Source: JOPF133 sp052144935
Lineage (GTDB): Bacteria; Acidobacteriota; Terriglobia; Bryobacterales; Bryobacteraceae
Assembly: GCA_052144935.1 (NCBI GenBank)
Contig: JBKQPR010000006.1
Span: 1-13,977 of the forward strand
Length of the DNA: 13,977 nucleotides
Direction: 5' to 3'
The notes under the pieces are model-generated. The model had not been told where the DNA came from. It did no database searches and saw nothing but the letters and a program-made list of their open reading frames with translations. A program made the position numbers and the translations under genes. Positions 5,769 through 13,217 of this stretch are shown here, piece after piece; the stretch's first letter is position 1; every line of letters starts with the position of its first letter.

Positions 5769-7516
5769 ATGAGACGCTTCGCTTGTTCGTGCGTTGTGGT
5801 GGCGCTGGCCGCGGCGTCGACGGTGTCGGCTGCGCCGGCGCTGGCAGTTCCTGCAACGGGCGTCTACCTGGGTATCTGGGCTTATCCGGGGTTGGCCTCG
5901 AATGAAGAGGGGGCGATCGAAATTCGCGAGGGTCCAGCGCCCGGAGGCATCGGCCGTACTTTCGCTCTGCACCTGGTTTATTACAAGTGGACCGATATCG
6001 CGGCACAACTGAATTCCAAGGGCGTCTTTCAACCGGATAACGATCTTGCGGGAGATATCAGCCACGGGCGCGTGCCGGTGATTACCTGGGGGTGTGATGC
6101 GACGGTCGCGAACTCCGATCAGGTCGTCGCCGGGGGAGATGCGAGCGAGGACACCGTCATCGACGCGACAGCCAATGCCTTGAAGCCGTACCCCGGGCCA
6201 GTTCTGCTCCGGTGGTTCTGGGAATTCAATGTGTACACCAAGAACCAGAGTTGCCGCGGCGACGCTGGTGGGGCGCCCACGCAGCAGGTCTACAGTGGTT
6301 ACATCGGCGCCTGGCGGCATATCTGGAACCTCTTTCAAGCGGCTGGAGCTACCAACGTCGTCTTCTTGTGGAACCCCGGCCACTACACTCCCGGCGGGCC
6401 GGACGATCCACACGGCTTCTATCCCGGCAATGCTTACGTGGACTGGATCGGTATTGACACCTACCAAAGAACCACGACGGCCACTTTCGTTGACGATTTC
6501 GGCCAGTTCTATAGCGATTTCAGCCAAATCCAATTTGACAACAAGCCGCTGATGGTTGGCGAGAACGGATCGCAGACCTATTCGCAGAACAACCTGGAAC
6601 TCCAGGCGGCGTATCTTCGGGGCGTGCTTGCGAACATACAGAGCAACAGCTATCCGCTGCTCAAGGCGTACGACTATTTCGATTCGGATGGAACCGATTC
6701 GCAAGGAAACTTTAATAGCTGGATCTTGGACGACAACAACGGACAGGGCAACGGAGGGCTCGCCGCGGTCGCCATTCTGGGCGCCAACCCATTGTTTTCG
6801 CCGGCGGCGATCACATCGGTTGCCAACGCCGAAGGCGAAAGTCCGGTGATTGCGCCCAACACCTGGGTGGCGATCAAGGGCATTGGTCTGGGTCCCGCGG
6901 GGGACTCGCGCATCTGGAAAAGCTCGGACTTCGTGAATAACAAGATGCCGTCGCAACTGGATGGCGTCAGCGCGACGGTGAACGGCAAGAGCGCGTATGT
7001 GTACTACATCAGCTTCACGCAGGTGAATATTCTTACGCCGCCCGATGCGATGCAAGGCTCGGTGAACGTAGTGCTCACCAACAATGGGACAACGAGCCCC
7101 ACCTTTACCGTCCAGGCACAATCGCTATCGCCGTCGTTCTTCGTCTTCAACGGAGGCCCCTATGTCGCCGCGGTGCATGCCAACGGGAGTTACCTGGGGC
7201 CCACCACTCTCTATCCCGGCTCGACCCGCCCGCCACGCCCGGCGAGGTTGTGCTGCTCTACGCCACCGGCTTCGGGCCGAAGTCCGCGCCTGTGGTGAGT
7301 GGATCCATCGCGCAAGGAGGAACTCTGTCCACGCTTCCCGTCGTCAAGATCGGCGGAATCGCCGCCACGGTACAGTACTCGGGCTTGGTCGCGCCAGGTG
7401 AGTTTCAGTTCAATGTGGTAGTGCCGTCTTCGATAGGGAACGGGGACCAGCCGATCACGGCAACCTACAACGGGTCTGCAACGCAGACGGGGACGTTGAT
7501 CGCCATACAGCAGTGA
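5769..7516 (+). CDS. Secreted GH26-like glycoside hydrolase with C-terminal domain, frameshifted
   Basis: The gene starts with a signal peptide (MRRFACSCVVVALAAAS, then VSAAPALA). The catalytic domain (about 30-340) resembles family 26 endo-mannanases: LLRWFWEFN with predicted acid/base Glu152, YVDWIGIDTY at about 223-232, and PLMVGENGS with predicted nucleophile Glu265. From about 345 comes a TIGR03437-type domain (AITSVANAEGESPVIAPNTWVAIKG; YISFTQVNILTPPDAMQGSV). The reading frame breaks near 7227-7232: frame 3 reads YPGSTR and then nonsense to a stop at 7298, while frame 2 continues with PATPGEVVLLYATGFGPK to TGA 7514-7516. One missing C (or two extra bases) in the CCCGCCC context explains it, giving about 582 residues when repaired. 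The catalytic domain is intact, so activity could survive. It is probably cotranscribed with the upstream hydrolase. Family and substrate are inferred. Confidence 0.75.
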
Positions 7517-7741
7517 AGGTACCGAGGACATCTAAGACGGAGGATCGGGAACGGATGGCCGGGCATCCGGAAGTTGGCCCACAGCTTCGCAGACCACTCA
7601 CGGCTGGAAGCAGTGCGGGAGTGGTCGCGGGCCGCGGCGGATGCGCATCATGAGGTGTCGGGATTCGGGCTGCGCCAGGGCGGCGGAACCAGGAACCGGG
7701 CGAGGATTCCGATCCCGCACTGCGGACAGAGCCACGCGGTG
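7517..7741. other. Spacer between hydrolase and group II intron relic
   Basis: About 225 bases. A frame from 7574 (LAHSFADHSRLEAVREWSRAA...) has G/C-rich third positions and runs without stop into the maturase remnant, but residues before about 7730 match no part of a group II reverse transcriptase that I recognise. It may be a fragment of another disrupted gene joined to the intron remnant by deletion. No terminator for the hydrolases is seen. Confidence 0.3.
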
Positions 7742-7977
7742 CTGATCGGCTTAACCCGCTGGGTCCGGTTGCGACTCAGGGCGGCTATGTGGCGGCAGTG
7801 GAAAACCCCGCGCCGTCGCCGGGCGGCTCTGTTGGAGTGGGGGTGCGAGAGCCGCTGGCGAGCAACAACGCCGGCAGCGGTCGCGGCCCTTGGTACCTCG
7901 CGAAGGCCCTGTCTGTAGGGCTTTCCAATGCGTACCTCAAATCGCTCGGACTTCCCTCATTGTTCGAGGAGTGTTAA
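7742..7977 (+). pseudogene. Group II intron reverse transcriptase/maturase, C-terminal remnant, frameshifted
   Basis: Frame 2 reads LIGLTRWVRLRLRAAMWRQ then WKTPRRRRAALLEWG, the maturase-domain motif (GIIM) in which a W-x-R-x-R-L-R helix precedes WKQWK-like residues. At about 7843-7848 the match jumps to frame 1, GVREPLASNNAGSGRGPWYL, then LSNAYLKSLGLPSLFEEC and TAA at 7975-7977. The second part is the conserved C-terminal end (RGPW, LSNAY, SLGLPSL) of these enzymes. A frameshift separates the halves and the seven reverse-transcriptase blocks are missing, so it is dead. The whole maturase would be over 400 residues. It helps splicing and retrohoming in intact elements. Confidence 0.8.
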
Positions 7978-7990
7978 CGTAACCGACTCG

Positions 7991-8024
7991 AACCGCCGTG
8001 TACGGACCCGTACGCACGGTGGTG
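7991..8024 (+). ncRNA. Group II intron domain V hairpin
   Basis: ACCGCCGTG (7992-8000) pairs with CACGGTGGT (8015-8023) including one G-U, followed by TACG (8001-8004) with CGTA (8009-8012) closed by a four-base loop GACC. An unpaired CG at 8013-8014 is the two-base bulge on the 3' strand expected of domain V. Length, bulge position and location 13 bases after the maturase stop all fit. This is the most conserved catalytic part of the ribozyme. Confidence 0.8.
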
Positions 8025-8025
8025 T

Positions 8026-8063
8026 GGCAGGGGTCGGCGGATGACCGCCGCCCGTATGCCGAT
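8026..8063 (+). ncRNA. Group II intron domain VI and 3' end
   Basis: CGGCGG (8035-8040) and CCGCCG (8045-8050) form a perfect stem with an ATGA loop directly after domain V, followed by the tail GTATGCCGAT, which ends in a purine-T as intron 3' ends do. The A at 8056 is a possible branch point, though its bulged state is not certain. Confidence 0.55.
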
Positions 8064-8065
8064 CG

Positions 8066-8088
8066 AACGGCCACGCCGCGGCCGTTTT
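8066..8088. terminator. Hairpin between intron end and lacD, weak terminator
   Basis: AACGGCC (8066-8072) and GGCCGTT (8080-8086) form a perfect 7-bp stem with a seven-base loop, followed on the plus strand by two more Ts (TTTT in total at 8085-8088). On the minus strand, just after the lacD stop, the T tail is poor. It may end plus-strand transcripts or stabilise the lacD 3' end. Confidence 0.4.
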
Positions 8089-8093
8089 ACCTT

Positions 8094-9104
8094 CTACGCG
8101 GTTTGCGTGACTCCCGCTTTGGAGTACCAGGGCACCGCGGAGCGGATCGCTTCGTTGACCGCTTCGATGTTCTTCACGCCTTCTTTCTGCAGCCACTCTT
8201 CCAGCGCCTTCACGCCGTGCTTGGCGTAAACCGGAATGCCTTCCTTCCAGGTGGCGCGCCCGCAGAGCACGCCGGAATAGTCCGTGCCCGCCTCCGACGC
8301 CATCTTCAGGGATTCGATGAACTGCGCATTGCCCACGCCGGCGCTCAGATAGATGAACGGCTTGGCCGCCACCGCCGCGGCTTCGCGGAAATGTTTCAGC
8401 GCTTCGTCGCGGGTGTAGGCCTTCTGTCCCTTGTAGACCGTCGATCCTTCTACATATTCCGCGTTTACCGGCACTTCTACCTTGAGCACATCCACGCGGT
8501 ATTGCGGCTTGGAAAACTCCTCCATGCTGCGCTTGACGATTTCGGGTTTGGCCTTGGCGTACTCGAGACCCTTTTCGTCCCCGCCGCGCGGATCGTAGCC
8601 CACGAACTCCAGAAAAAACGGGATCTCGTAAGTTTCGCACTCCGCGCCAATTCGCTCGATGAAGGCGTGCTTCACATCGTTGATCTGCGCGTCTTCGTAG
8701 GGCGTGTAGTAGATCAGGATCTTCACCGCGTCGGCGTCCCAATCCACCAGCCGTTTCACGGAAACGTGTGGCAGCAGGTCGGGCAGCCGCCCGGGCTGCG
8801 TGTTATCGTAGCCGCTCAGCTCATAAGCCAGCAACAGGCCGGCGTTGCCGGCGCGCGCCCTGGCGGCATCCAGACCGAATTCCGGGTCCAGCAAAATGGC
8901 GCTGGCGTGAGGCGTCAGCACTTTGCTCACCGCCACCTTGAACTCGCTCATCATGGCGGGAGAAATCTCTTTCACGTCCACACCGCGTCCCGCGGCCAGC
9001 GATTTCTGCAGGCTGCCGCGCTGATCCATGGCGGCCGCCGCAATCACGCCGCGCTCGTTCGCCAGCGCCTGCATGCGCTTCTGTTTTCCTTCGGAGAGTT
9101 TCAT
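8094..9104 (-). CDS. lacD: Class I tagatose-1,6-bisphosphate aldolase (LacD-type)
   Basis: A 336-residue cytosolic TIM-barrel aldolase, close to the usual 325. LacD cleaves tagatose 1,6-bisphosphate to dihydroxyacetone phosphate and glyceraldehyde 3-phosphate, and can accept related ketose bisphosphates. MDQRGS (26-31) is the N-terminal phosphate/substrate motif, ILLDPEFG (70-77) follows, AVKILIYYTPYED (126-138) carries Lys128, FFLEFVGYD has Glu166, and DVLKVEVPV holds the predicted Schiff-base Lys208. YLSAGVGNAQF and GVLCGRATWKEG form the C-terminal phosphate site. I chose ATG 9104, giving MKLSEGK; a TTG at 9122 would add six residues. The ribosome-binding site is weak for both. No other lac or tagatose gene is nearby, so it may act on another sugar phosphate, for example in sulfosugar or fructose metabolism. 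It lies just downstream of a broken lipocalin-like gene. Confidence 0.85.
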   Translation of the reverse strand: MKLSEGKQKRMQALANERGVIAAAAMDQRGSLQKSLAAGRGVDVKEISPAMMSEFKVAVSKVLTPHASAILLDPEFGLDAARARAGNAGLLLAYELSGYDNTQPGRLPDLLPHVSVKRLVDWDADAVKILIYYTPYEDAQINDVKHAFIERIGAECETYEIPFFLEFVGYDPRGGDEKGLEYAKAKPEIVKRSMEEFSKPQYRVDVLKVEVPVNAEYVEGSTVYKGQKAYTRDEALKHFREAAAVAAKPFIYLSAGVGNAQFIESLKMASEAGTDYSGVLCGRATWKEGIPVYAKHGVKALEEWLQKEGVKNIEAVNEAIRSAVPWYSKAGVTQTA

Positions 9105-9128
9105 GGCAATATTATCTCGCAACCGCGC

Positions 9129-9480
9129 TCACAATCGCATGGGCTTGCCGCACCCGGTCATTTCCAGGTATCCCAAGCCGGAGGCTTACCCGGAACAAGG
9201 TCACCGCGCCCTCCCAATACGTGGGGCCCACTCCGTCCTCCGCCACCAGCTCTTGGTTGGGCAGCGCGGCGCGGCAGACCAGCGCCACGCCCGGCGACGG
9301 AATGGTGATGCGCCAGGCCACCGGGTAGCGGGCCCCGGTGCGCGGGTTGGTCCAGGATTCCAGCGGCTCCAGGCGGAAGTCCTGGCGCTTCACGCGGGTG
9401 GCGGGGCCGTCCGGGGCGATGAAGGTTCCCGCGGAGTATGAGTCCAGGCTGCCATCCGTGCGGCGCAATTCGAAGAGCAT
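9129..9480 (-). pseudogene. Lipocalin-like/CrtC-family (AttH) protein, C-terminal remnant
   Basis: Starting at MLFELRRTDGSLDSYSAGTF, the frame matches the second half of AttH/CrtC-like proteins: DFRLEPLESWTNPRTGARYPVAWRI, ALPNQELV and VGPTYWEGAV. The frame then wanders into RVSLRLGIPG, but the neighbouring frame from 9179 reads GLGYLEMTG followed by CGKPMRL and TGA at 9129-9131, exactly how this family ends. So a frameshift lies near 9180-9200. A stop at 9502-9504 closes the frame upstream, and roughly the first 230 residues of the usual 340-370 are missing. Upstream, around 9540-9590 on the same strand, a hydrophobic stretch VRLFLALVFVSRTWA in another frame could be the old signal peptide. 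The family includes secreted lipocalin-fold hydratases and ABC-transporter partners. It ends 24 bases before lacD. Confidence 0.75.
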
Positions 9481-9504
9481 GAATGGTCCTGACGATGACG
9501 GCTA

Positions 9505-9727
9505 CACGGAATCCTGGCGGGCCCCTTGGCCCAGGTGCGGCTTACGAATACAAGGGCCAGAAACAGCCGGACTAAAGCCCCACTTCCGCCTCCATCCTCC
9601 AAGCGCGCCGAAGGATGCGCGGCAAGCGCCCCTATTGCTGCTGCGCATAAAAGGGGCTGTGAGGTTTGGCCGCCACATCGCGCCGGACAGGATTGTGACC
9701 ACCGGAGGAGGTGCTTGCCGAATATCC
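9505..9727. other. Degraded spacer before the M23 gene
   Basis: No intact gene. On the minus strand a hydrophobic stretch in a third frame may be the N-terminal signal of the broken lipocalin-like gene. A 6-bp inverted repeat (AGGGGC/GCCCCT, about 9625-9660) has no T run, so no terminator is evident after the M23 peptidase gene. Confidence 0.3.
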
Positions 9728-10237
9728 CTATCTCGCCCGCTTCACCGCGGCTACCAGGCCGGCATATGGGTTGACGGCCTTCCCCCTCCACCACTGCTTC
9801 TCCGGCCCCAGCTCGAAGATTGCAAAATGCAGGTGCGGCGTGCGCGCGTCGGCATTTCCCGTCGATCCTACAAAACCGACGACGTCCCCACTTTTCACCC
9901 GCGTTCCCTCGCGCAACCCTTCCACATACCCGTCTAAGTGCGCGTAGTAGTAGCAATACGCTCCCGCTTCGTCGAACTCATAAATCGTCTTGCCGCCCGG
10001 TTGGCTGAGAAACAGTTTGCGGACGGTTCCCGATACCACCGCATGAACCGGTGTCCCCCTCGGCGCCAGAATGTCGATCGCCTCATGCGGATGTCCGCCG
10101 TGAGTTTCTTCGAACGAATCCCGCAGATCCGCGAGCGTGAGTCCGCGGATGGGCGATGTCATCTCCGGAATGGAAGAGGTCGCGCCCGCAGCCACAAACA
10201 CCGCGAACATCGCGGCCATCGAAACCCACAACCGCAA
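9728..10237 (-). CDS. M23 (LytM-type) peptidoglycan endopeptidase, probable TTG start
   Basis: A 169-residue exported metallopeptidase that would cut peptide cross-links in murein. Residues 1-22 (MRLWVSMAAMFAVFVAAGAT) are a signal peptide. The zinc site is visible: HEAID gives His51 and Asp55, and TPHLHFAIF gives His135 and His137, with AHLDGY (His100) as the usual extra histidine. GTPVHAVVSGTV and VKSGDVVGFVGSTGNA are the typical beta-strand motifs. The start is placed at TTG 10237 because GGAGGA, formed by the last codons of the upstream transpeptidase, lies six bases before it; the first ATG in frame (10219) would shorten the signal peptide. Only two bases separate it from the transpeptidase stop, so translation is probably coupled. 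The two enzymes likely act together on the wall. Confidence 0.85.
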   Translation of the reverse strand: MRLWVSMAAMFAVFVAAGATSSIPEMTSPIRGLTLADLRDSFEETHGGHPHEAIDILAPRGTPVHAVVSGTVRKLFLSQPGGKTIYEFDEAGAYCYYYAHLDGYVEGLREGTRVKSGDVVGFVGSTGNADARTPHLHFAIFELGPEKQWWRGKAVNPYAGLVAAVKRAR

Positions 10238-10239
10238 AA

Positions 10240-11244
10240 CTATTCCTCCAGGACCACCGGTGTCCCCTGCCGAACCATGTGCGACAGATCCACCGCATCC
10301 CAATTCGTCAATCTTATGCACCCGGCCGATTCGTCGTGCCGGATATGCCCCGGGTCCGGCGTCCCATGGATTCCGTAATGCTCTTTCGTGAGGCCGATCC
10401 ACACTTCGCCGACGGGATTTCGCGGGCCCGGCGGGAGTATTGCTATCGCTTCCTTCGGGTTCGCGTTCCAGAAGTGCACTGGGTTATAGTTGAACCACGG
10501 ATAATGCACCACCTTCGTGACGCTCCAATCGCCAATCGGCAGCGGATCGTGACTGTCGCCCATAGTGGCCGGATATTGCGCCAGTTCCTTGTCGCCGGCG
10601 CCGTAGGCGATTACCGTGCGTTTGGACTTCGACACCACCACGCGGATCGCCAGGCGCGCCGCCGCTCGCCGCACATTCGGCACGGTGATCCGCTCCCCCG
10701 CCGTGTCCAGTTTCTTGCCGGGATTCAACTCGGCCAGCAGCTTCGGCGAGCAGTGGAACCTCTGACCCAGCTCCTCGCCCGGCGTTTCGAAGCCCATCCA
10801 TTTCATCTTGGCCCTTTCCTGTTCGTTGGCCGGTGTTGGTTGGAACGGGCCTTTCTCATCGGCTGGAGTGATCGTGTAAGTCGATAGAAGAGGGCCGGCG
10901 TCTTTATTGAGCAGTCCCCACATCTCGGCATCGATTGTGCCGGTCGGCTTCAGGCCATGGTTTTCCTGATATCCCTTGACCGCAATTCCGAAATCGCCGC
11001 CGTAGACGCCGTCAATTTCGCCCGGCGAGAACCTGGCGCGGTCCATCAGAATCTGCGCCCGCGTCACCCTCGAACCCGCCGAGCCAGGCCCCACCGCGTC
11101 TATCTTCGTGGCGTCCTCGATTTCGTTCTCGCCAAGACTCCGGACCACCGGGGCCCCAGCGCGCGATTTCGCCGGTCCGGCTGCACCCGCGTCGGTCAGA
11201 GCCAGGATCGAAGCAGTCAGCGCCCATAAATAAGTGAAACGCAT
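10240..11244 (-). CDS. L,D-transpeptidase (YkuD) with peptidoglycan-binding and LysM-like segments
   Basis: A 334-residue exported enzyme. The signal peptide is MRFTYLWALTASILALT-DAGAAG. Residues 60-112 form a peptidoglycan-binding domain type 1 (RAQILMDRARFSPGEIDGVYG; YQENHGLKPTGTID). Residues 157-192 look like a LysM unit (ELGQRFHCSPKLLAELNPGKKL; ITVPNV). The YkuD domain spans about 200-334 and ends in the catalytic signature: HGT at His293, then SAGCIRL with nucleophile Cys309. It would form 3-3 cross-links or attach proteins to murein in the periplasm. I chose ATG 11244 because it starts the signal peptide; an in-frame extension to 11313 adds 23 residues of unlikely sequence. No strong ribosome-binding site is seen. 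It heads an operon with the M23 gene. Confidence 0.9.
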   Translation of the reverse strand: MRFTYLWALTASILALTDAGAAGPAKSRAGAPVVRSLGENEIEDATKIDAVGPGSAGSRVTRAQILMDRARFSPGEIDGVYGGDFGIAVKGYQENHGLKPTGTIDAEMWGLLNKDAGPLLSTYTITPADEKGPFQPTPANEQERAKMKWMGFETPGEELGQRFHCSPKLLAELNPGKKLDTAGERITVPNVRRAAARLAIRVVVSKSKRTVIAYGAGDKELAQYPATMGDSHDPLPIGDWSVTKVVHYPWFNYNPVHFWNANPKEAIAILPPGPRNPVGEVWIGLTKEHYGIHGTPDPGHIRHDESAGCIRLTNWDAVDLSHMVRQGTPVVLEE

Positions 11245-11509
11245 ACCAAACGGTGTGCACTTTTCGGGCCTTTCCCAAGCCACTACCGCTTGGGCTGGTG
11301 CCGGCTTGTACACGTCGGGAGACCGCCCGGCGTGAGTTCCGTTTCACCGCGCACTTCTTGCCTTCCGGACGGCAGGACTTGCACCTAACCACCTGCGGGA
11401 ACTTCGATCCCTGCTTTGTTCGCATACATTCGGGTTGGTCCACAAGGTGCACTTGCAATCGATCGAGAAGGGTACACAGAAGATAGCTGTACGGAAAGTG
11501 GAGACAAAC
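11245..11509. promoter_or_regulatory. Divergent promoter region with hairpin
   Basis: A 265-bp gap between divergent genes must contain both promoters, but no clear -35/-10 pair is visible. CCCAAGC (11274-11280) and GCTTGGG (11288-11294) form a perfect 7-bp stem with a seven-base loop, about 30 bases before the transpeptidase start, so it would lie in that gene's 5' leader. It has no T run. Confidence 0.4.
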
Positions 11510-12082
11510 ATGAATATACCAACGTTAAGCACAACGGAAATAGTCGCAGCTATTGCTGCCGTCGTAGTTCTCATTGCAGGCATCGCCGTGTTCTTTTCGC
11601 TCCGGAAGCGCCGGACGGAAAGATTGCGCACTAAGTTCGGTGCCGCTGAGTATGCTCGCGCCGTCGAAAAAGGCGGCAACGTGAGGCAGGCGGAAGCCGG
11701 GCTGGAACAACGTGCACAGCGAGTCGAGGCGTTTCACATCCGGCCGCTAGGGGCAGGGGATCGCGCCCGCTTCGTGGAATCCTGGCGCGGCGTCCAGTCG
11801 CGCTTCGTCGACGGCCCCGCCGGTGCGGTAACGGCTGCGGATCAATTACTGGGTGATGTAATGTCCGCGCGAGGCTATCCGGTAAGCGACTTTGAACAAC
11901 GGGCGGCGGATATGTCCGTGGATCATCCGGAAGTTCTGGAGAACTACCGGACGGCTCACGAAATCGCGCTTAAGCAGACGAAGGGACAGGCCAGCACGGA
12001 AGAACTGCGGCAGGCGATGGTTCATTACCGGACGCTCTTCGAAGAGTTGGTCAACGAGCCCGCGATGCCCCTGGCAAAGTAG
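11510..12082 (+). CDS. Membrane-anchored hypothetical protein
   Basis: A 190-residue protein with one N-terminal transmembrane helix (EIVAAIAAVVVLIAGIAVFF, about 10-29) followed by a strongly basic stop-transfer segment (LRKRRTERLRTKFG), so the rest is predicted to be cytoplasmic. That part is helical: EYARAVEKGGNVRQAEAGLEQRAQRVEAF, then RARFVESWRGVQSRFVDGP, DQLLGDVMSARGYPVSDFEQRAADMSVDHP and YRTLFEELV. I recall similar proteins of unknown function in acidobacteria and other soil bacteria; none has a known role. The ATG at 11510 has GGAG at 11500-11503 with a six-base spacer. It sits five bases upstream of the alcohol dehydrogenase gene, so they are probably cotranscribed, though no functional link is obvious. 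Confidence 0.75.
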   Translation: MNIPTLSTTEIVAAIAAVVVLIAGIAVFFSLRKRRTERLRTKFGAAEYARAVEKGGNVRQAEAGLEQRAQRVEAFHIRPLGAGDRARFVESWRGVQSRFVDGPAGAVTAADQLLGDVMSARGYPVSDFEQRAADMSVDHPEVLENYRTAHEIALKQTKGQASTEELRQAMVHYRTLFEELVNEPAMPLAK

Positions 12083-12087
12083 ACATC

Positions 12088-13179
12088 ATGACCACCGCTC
12101 AACCGGAAATTGCCCCGCGCGAGACGGCTCTCACAACCATGCATGCTCTGGTCTACCACGGCGCCGGCAAGCCTTCCTGGGAGTTGCACCGCCGCCCCGC
12201 ACTCCAGGACCCGAACGACGCGGTGGTCCGAATTACGACCTCGACCATCTGCGGATCGGACCTCCACATCCTCAAGGGAGACGTCCCGACCGTCACCGAA
12301 GGCCGGATTCTCGGCCACGAAGGCATCGGAGCGATCGACGAAGTTGGCGATGCGGTCTCAGCCTTCCGCAAGGGCGACAAGGTCGTGATTTCTTGCATCA
12401 CGGCCTGCGGAAAGTGCGATTTCTGCAGAAAGCAGATGTACTCCCATTGTCGCAGCGGAGGCTGGATCCTCGGCAACACCATCGACGGAACCCAGGCGGA
12501 ATACGTGCGCATCCCGTATGCCGACACCAGTCTCTACGCGCTCCCGCCGGGCGCCGAGGAAGAAGCGGCCGTGATGCTCAGCGACATCTTGCCCACAGGC
12601 TTCGAGTGCGGTGTTCTGAACGGCCACGTGAAGCCCGGCGACACGATCGCCATTGTGGGCGCCGGCCCGGTTGGACTGTCGGCGTTGATGACTGCCCGGT
12701 TTTACTCCCCGGCGGCAATCTTCAGCATCGACTTGGACGACAACCGCCTGAAAGTCGCCAGGAGCTTCGGCGCAACCGCGTTGATCAATAGTGCCGATGG
12801 CAACGCCGTCCAACGTGTCATGGAACTGACTCACGGTGAGGGTGTCGACGTTGCGATTGAAGCCGTCGGGATTCCCGCCACGTTCGATATCTGCCAGGGC
12901 ATAATCGGAGCCGGCGGCCATCTCGCGAACATAGGAGTCCACGGCAAGCCGGTGGTTCTGCATATGGAGAAACTGTGGGACCGCAACGCCACCTTGACCA
13001 CCCGATTGGTCGACACAGTCACTACGCCGATGCTGATTAAGGCATTTCAGTCCGGCACGCTCCAGCCCGGCAAGCTCGTGACACACCGCTTCGCGCTGGA
13101 CGACATTTTGAAAGCCTACGACACCTTCGGCAACGCCGCCAAACACTCTGCGCTGAAAGTGGCATTGAAAGCCCGCTGA
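12088..13179 (+). CDS. Zinc-dependent medium-chain alcohol dehydrogenase
   Basis: A 363-residue cytosolic NAD(P)-dependent dehydrogenase of the MDR superfamily. Catalytic zinc ligands are Cys55 in TICGSDLH and His77-Glu78 in GHEG. The structural zinc loop CGKCDFCRKQMYSHC supplies Cys107, 110, 113 and 121. The Rossmann motif GAGPVG is at 191-196, and Asp215 in SIDLDDNRL at the end of the second strand suggests NAD rather than NADP. It would interconvert alcohols with aldehydes or ketones; the overall pattern resembles secondary-alcohol dehydrogenases, but the substrate cannot be read. The start is ATG 12088, five bases after the preceding stop; conservation really begins at MHALVYHGAGK (12139), so a shorter form is possible. 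A terminator follows. Confidence 0.9.
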   Translation: MTTAQPEIAPRETALTTMHALVYHGAGKPSWELHRRPALQDPNDAVVRITTSTICGSDLHILKGDVPTVTEGRILGHEGIGAIDEVGDAVSAFRKGDKVVISCITACGKCDFCRKQMYSHCRSGGWILGNTIDGTQAEYVRIPYADTSLYALPPGAEEEAAVMLSDILPTGFECGVLNGHVKPGDTIAIVGAGPVGLSALMTARFYSPAAIFSIDLDDNRLKVARSFGATALINSADGNAVQRVMELTHGEGVDVAIEAVGIPATFDICQGIIGAGGHLANIGVHGKPVVLHMEKLWDRNATLTTRLVDTVTTPMLIKAFQSGTLQPGKLVTHRFALDDILKAYDTFGNAAKHSALKVALKAR

Positions 13180-13187
13180 GACCTACG

Positions 13188-13217
13188 CCGGCCCATCTTC
13201 CGGGATTGGCCGGTTTT
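13188..13217 (+). terminator. Probable terminator after alcohol dehydrogenase
   Basis: CCGGCC (13188-13193) pairs with GGCCGG (13208-13213), with a 14-base loop, followed by TTTT at 13214-13217. It lies eight bases after the stop codon. The large loop and short T run make it moderate. Confidence 0.55.

Larger units (their letters stand above)
7730..8063 (+). mobile_element. Group II intron relic, 3' end only
   Basis: The order is maturase C-terminus (7742-7977), a 13-base gap, a domain V hairpin (7991-8024) and a domain VI-like hairpin ending in CCGAT at 8059-8063. This is the normal 3' order of a retroelement group II intron whose ORF sits in domain IV. The 5' exon-binding domains I-III and the reverse transcriptase core are absent from the window, so the copy cannot move by itself. 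It lies between the hydrolase genes and lacD, on the opposite strand to lacD. Confidence 0.75.

Noticed and set aside
3662..5905. 747-codon plus-strand frame overlapping the GH51-like gene
   Set aside because: Very Arg/Gly-rich composition without domains; a GC-rich shadow of the real frame, which has signal peptide and catalytic motifs.
5736..7121. 461-codon antisense frame in the GH26-like gene
   Set aside because: Same reason: antisense of a well-supported gene, no recognisable domain.
7998..9308. 436-codon plus-strand frame opposite lacD
   Set aside because: Antisense of the clearly recognisable aldolase, with His/Arg-rich composition.
11371..11412. tRNA-like string with TTCGATCC
   Set aside because: Resembles a T-loop but no acceptor stem, anticodon arm or D arm can be folded around it.
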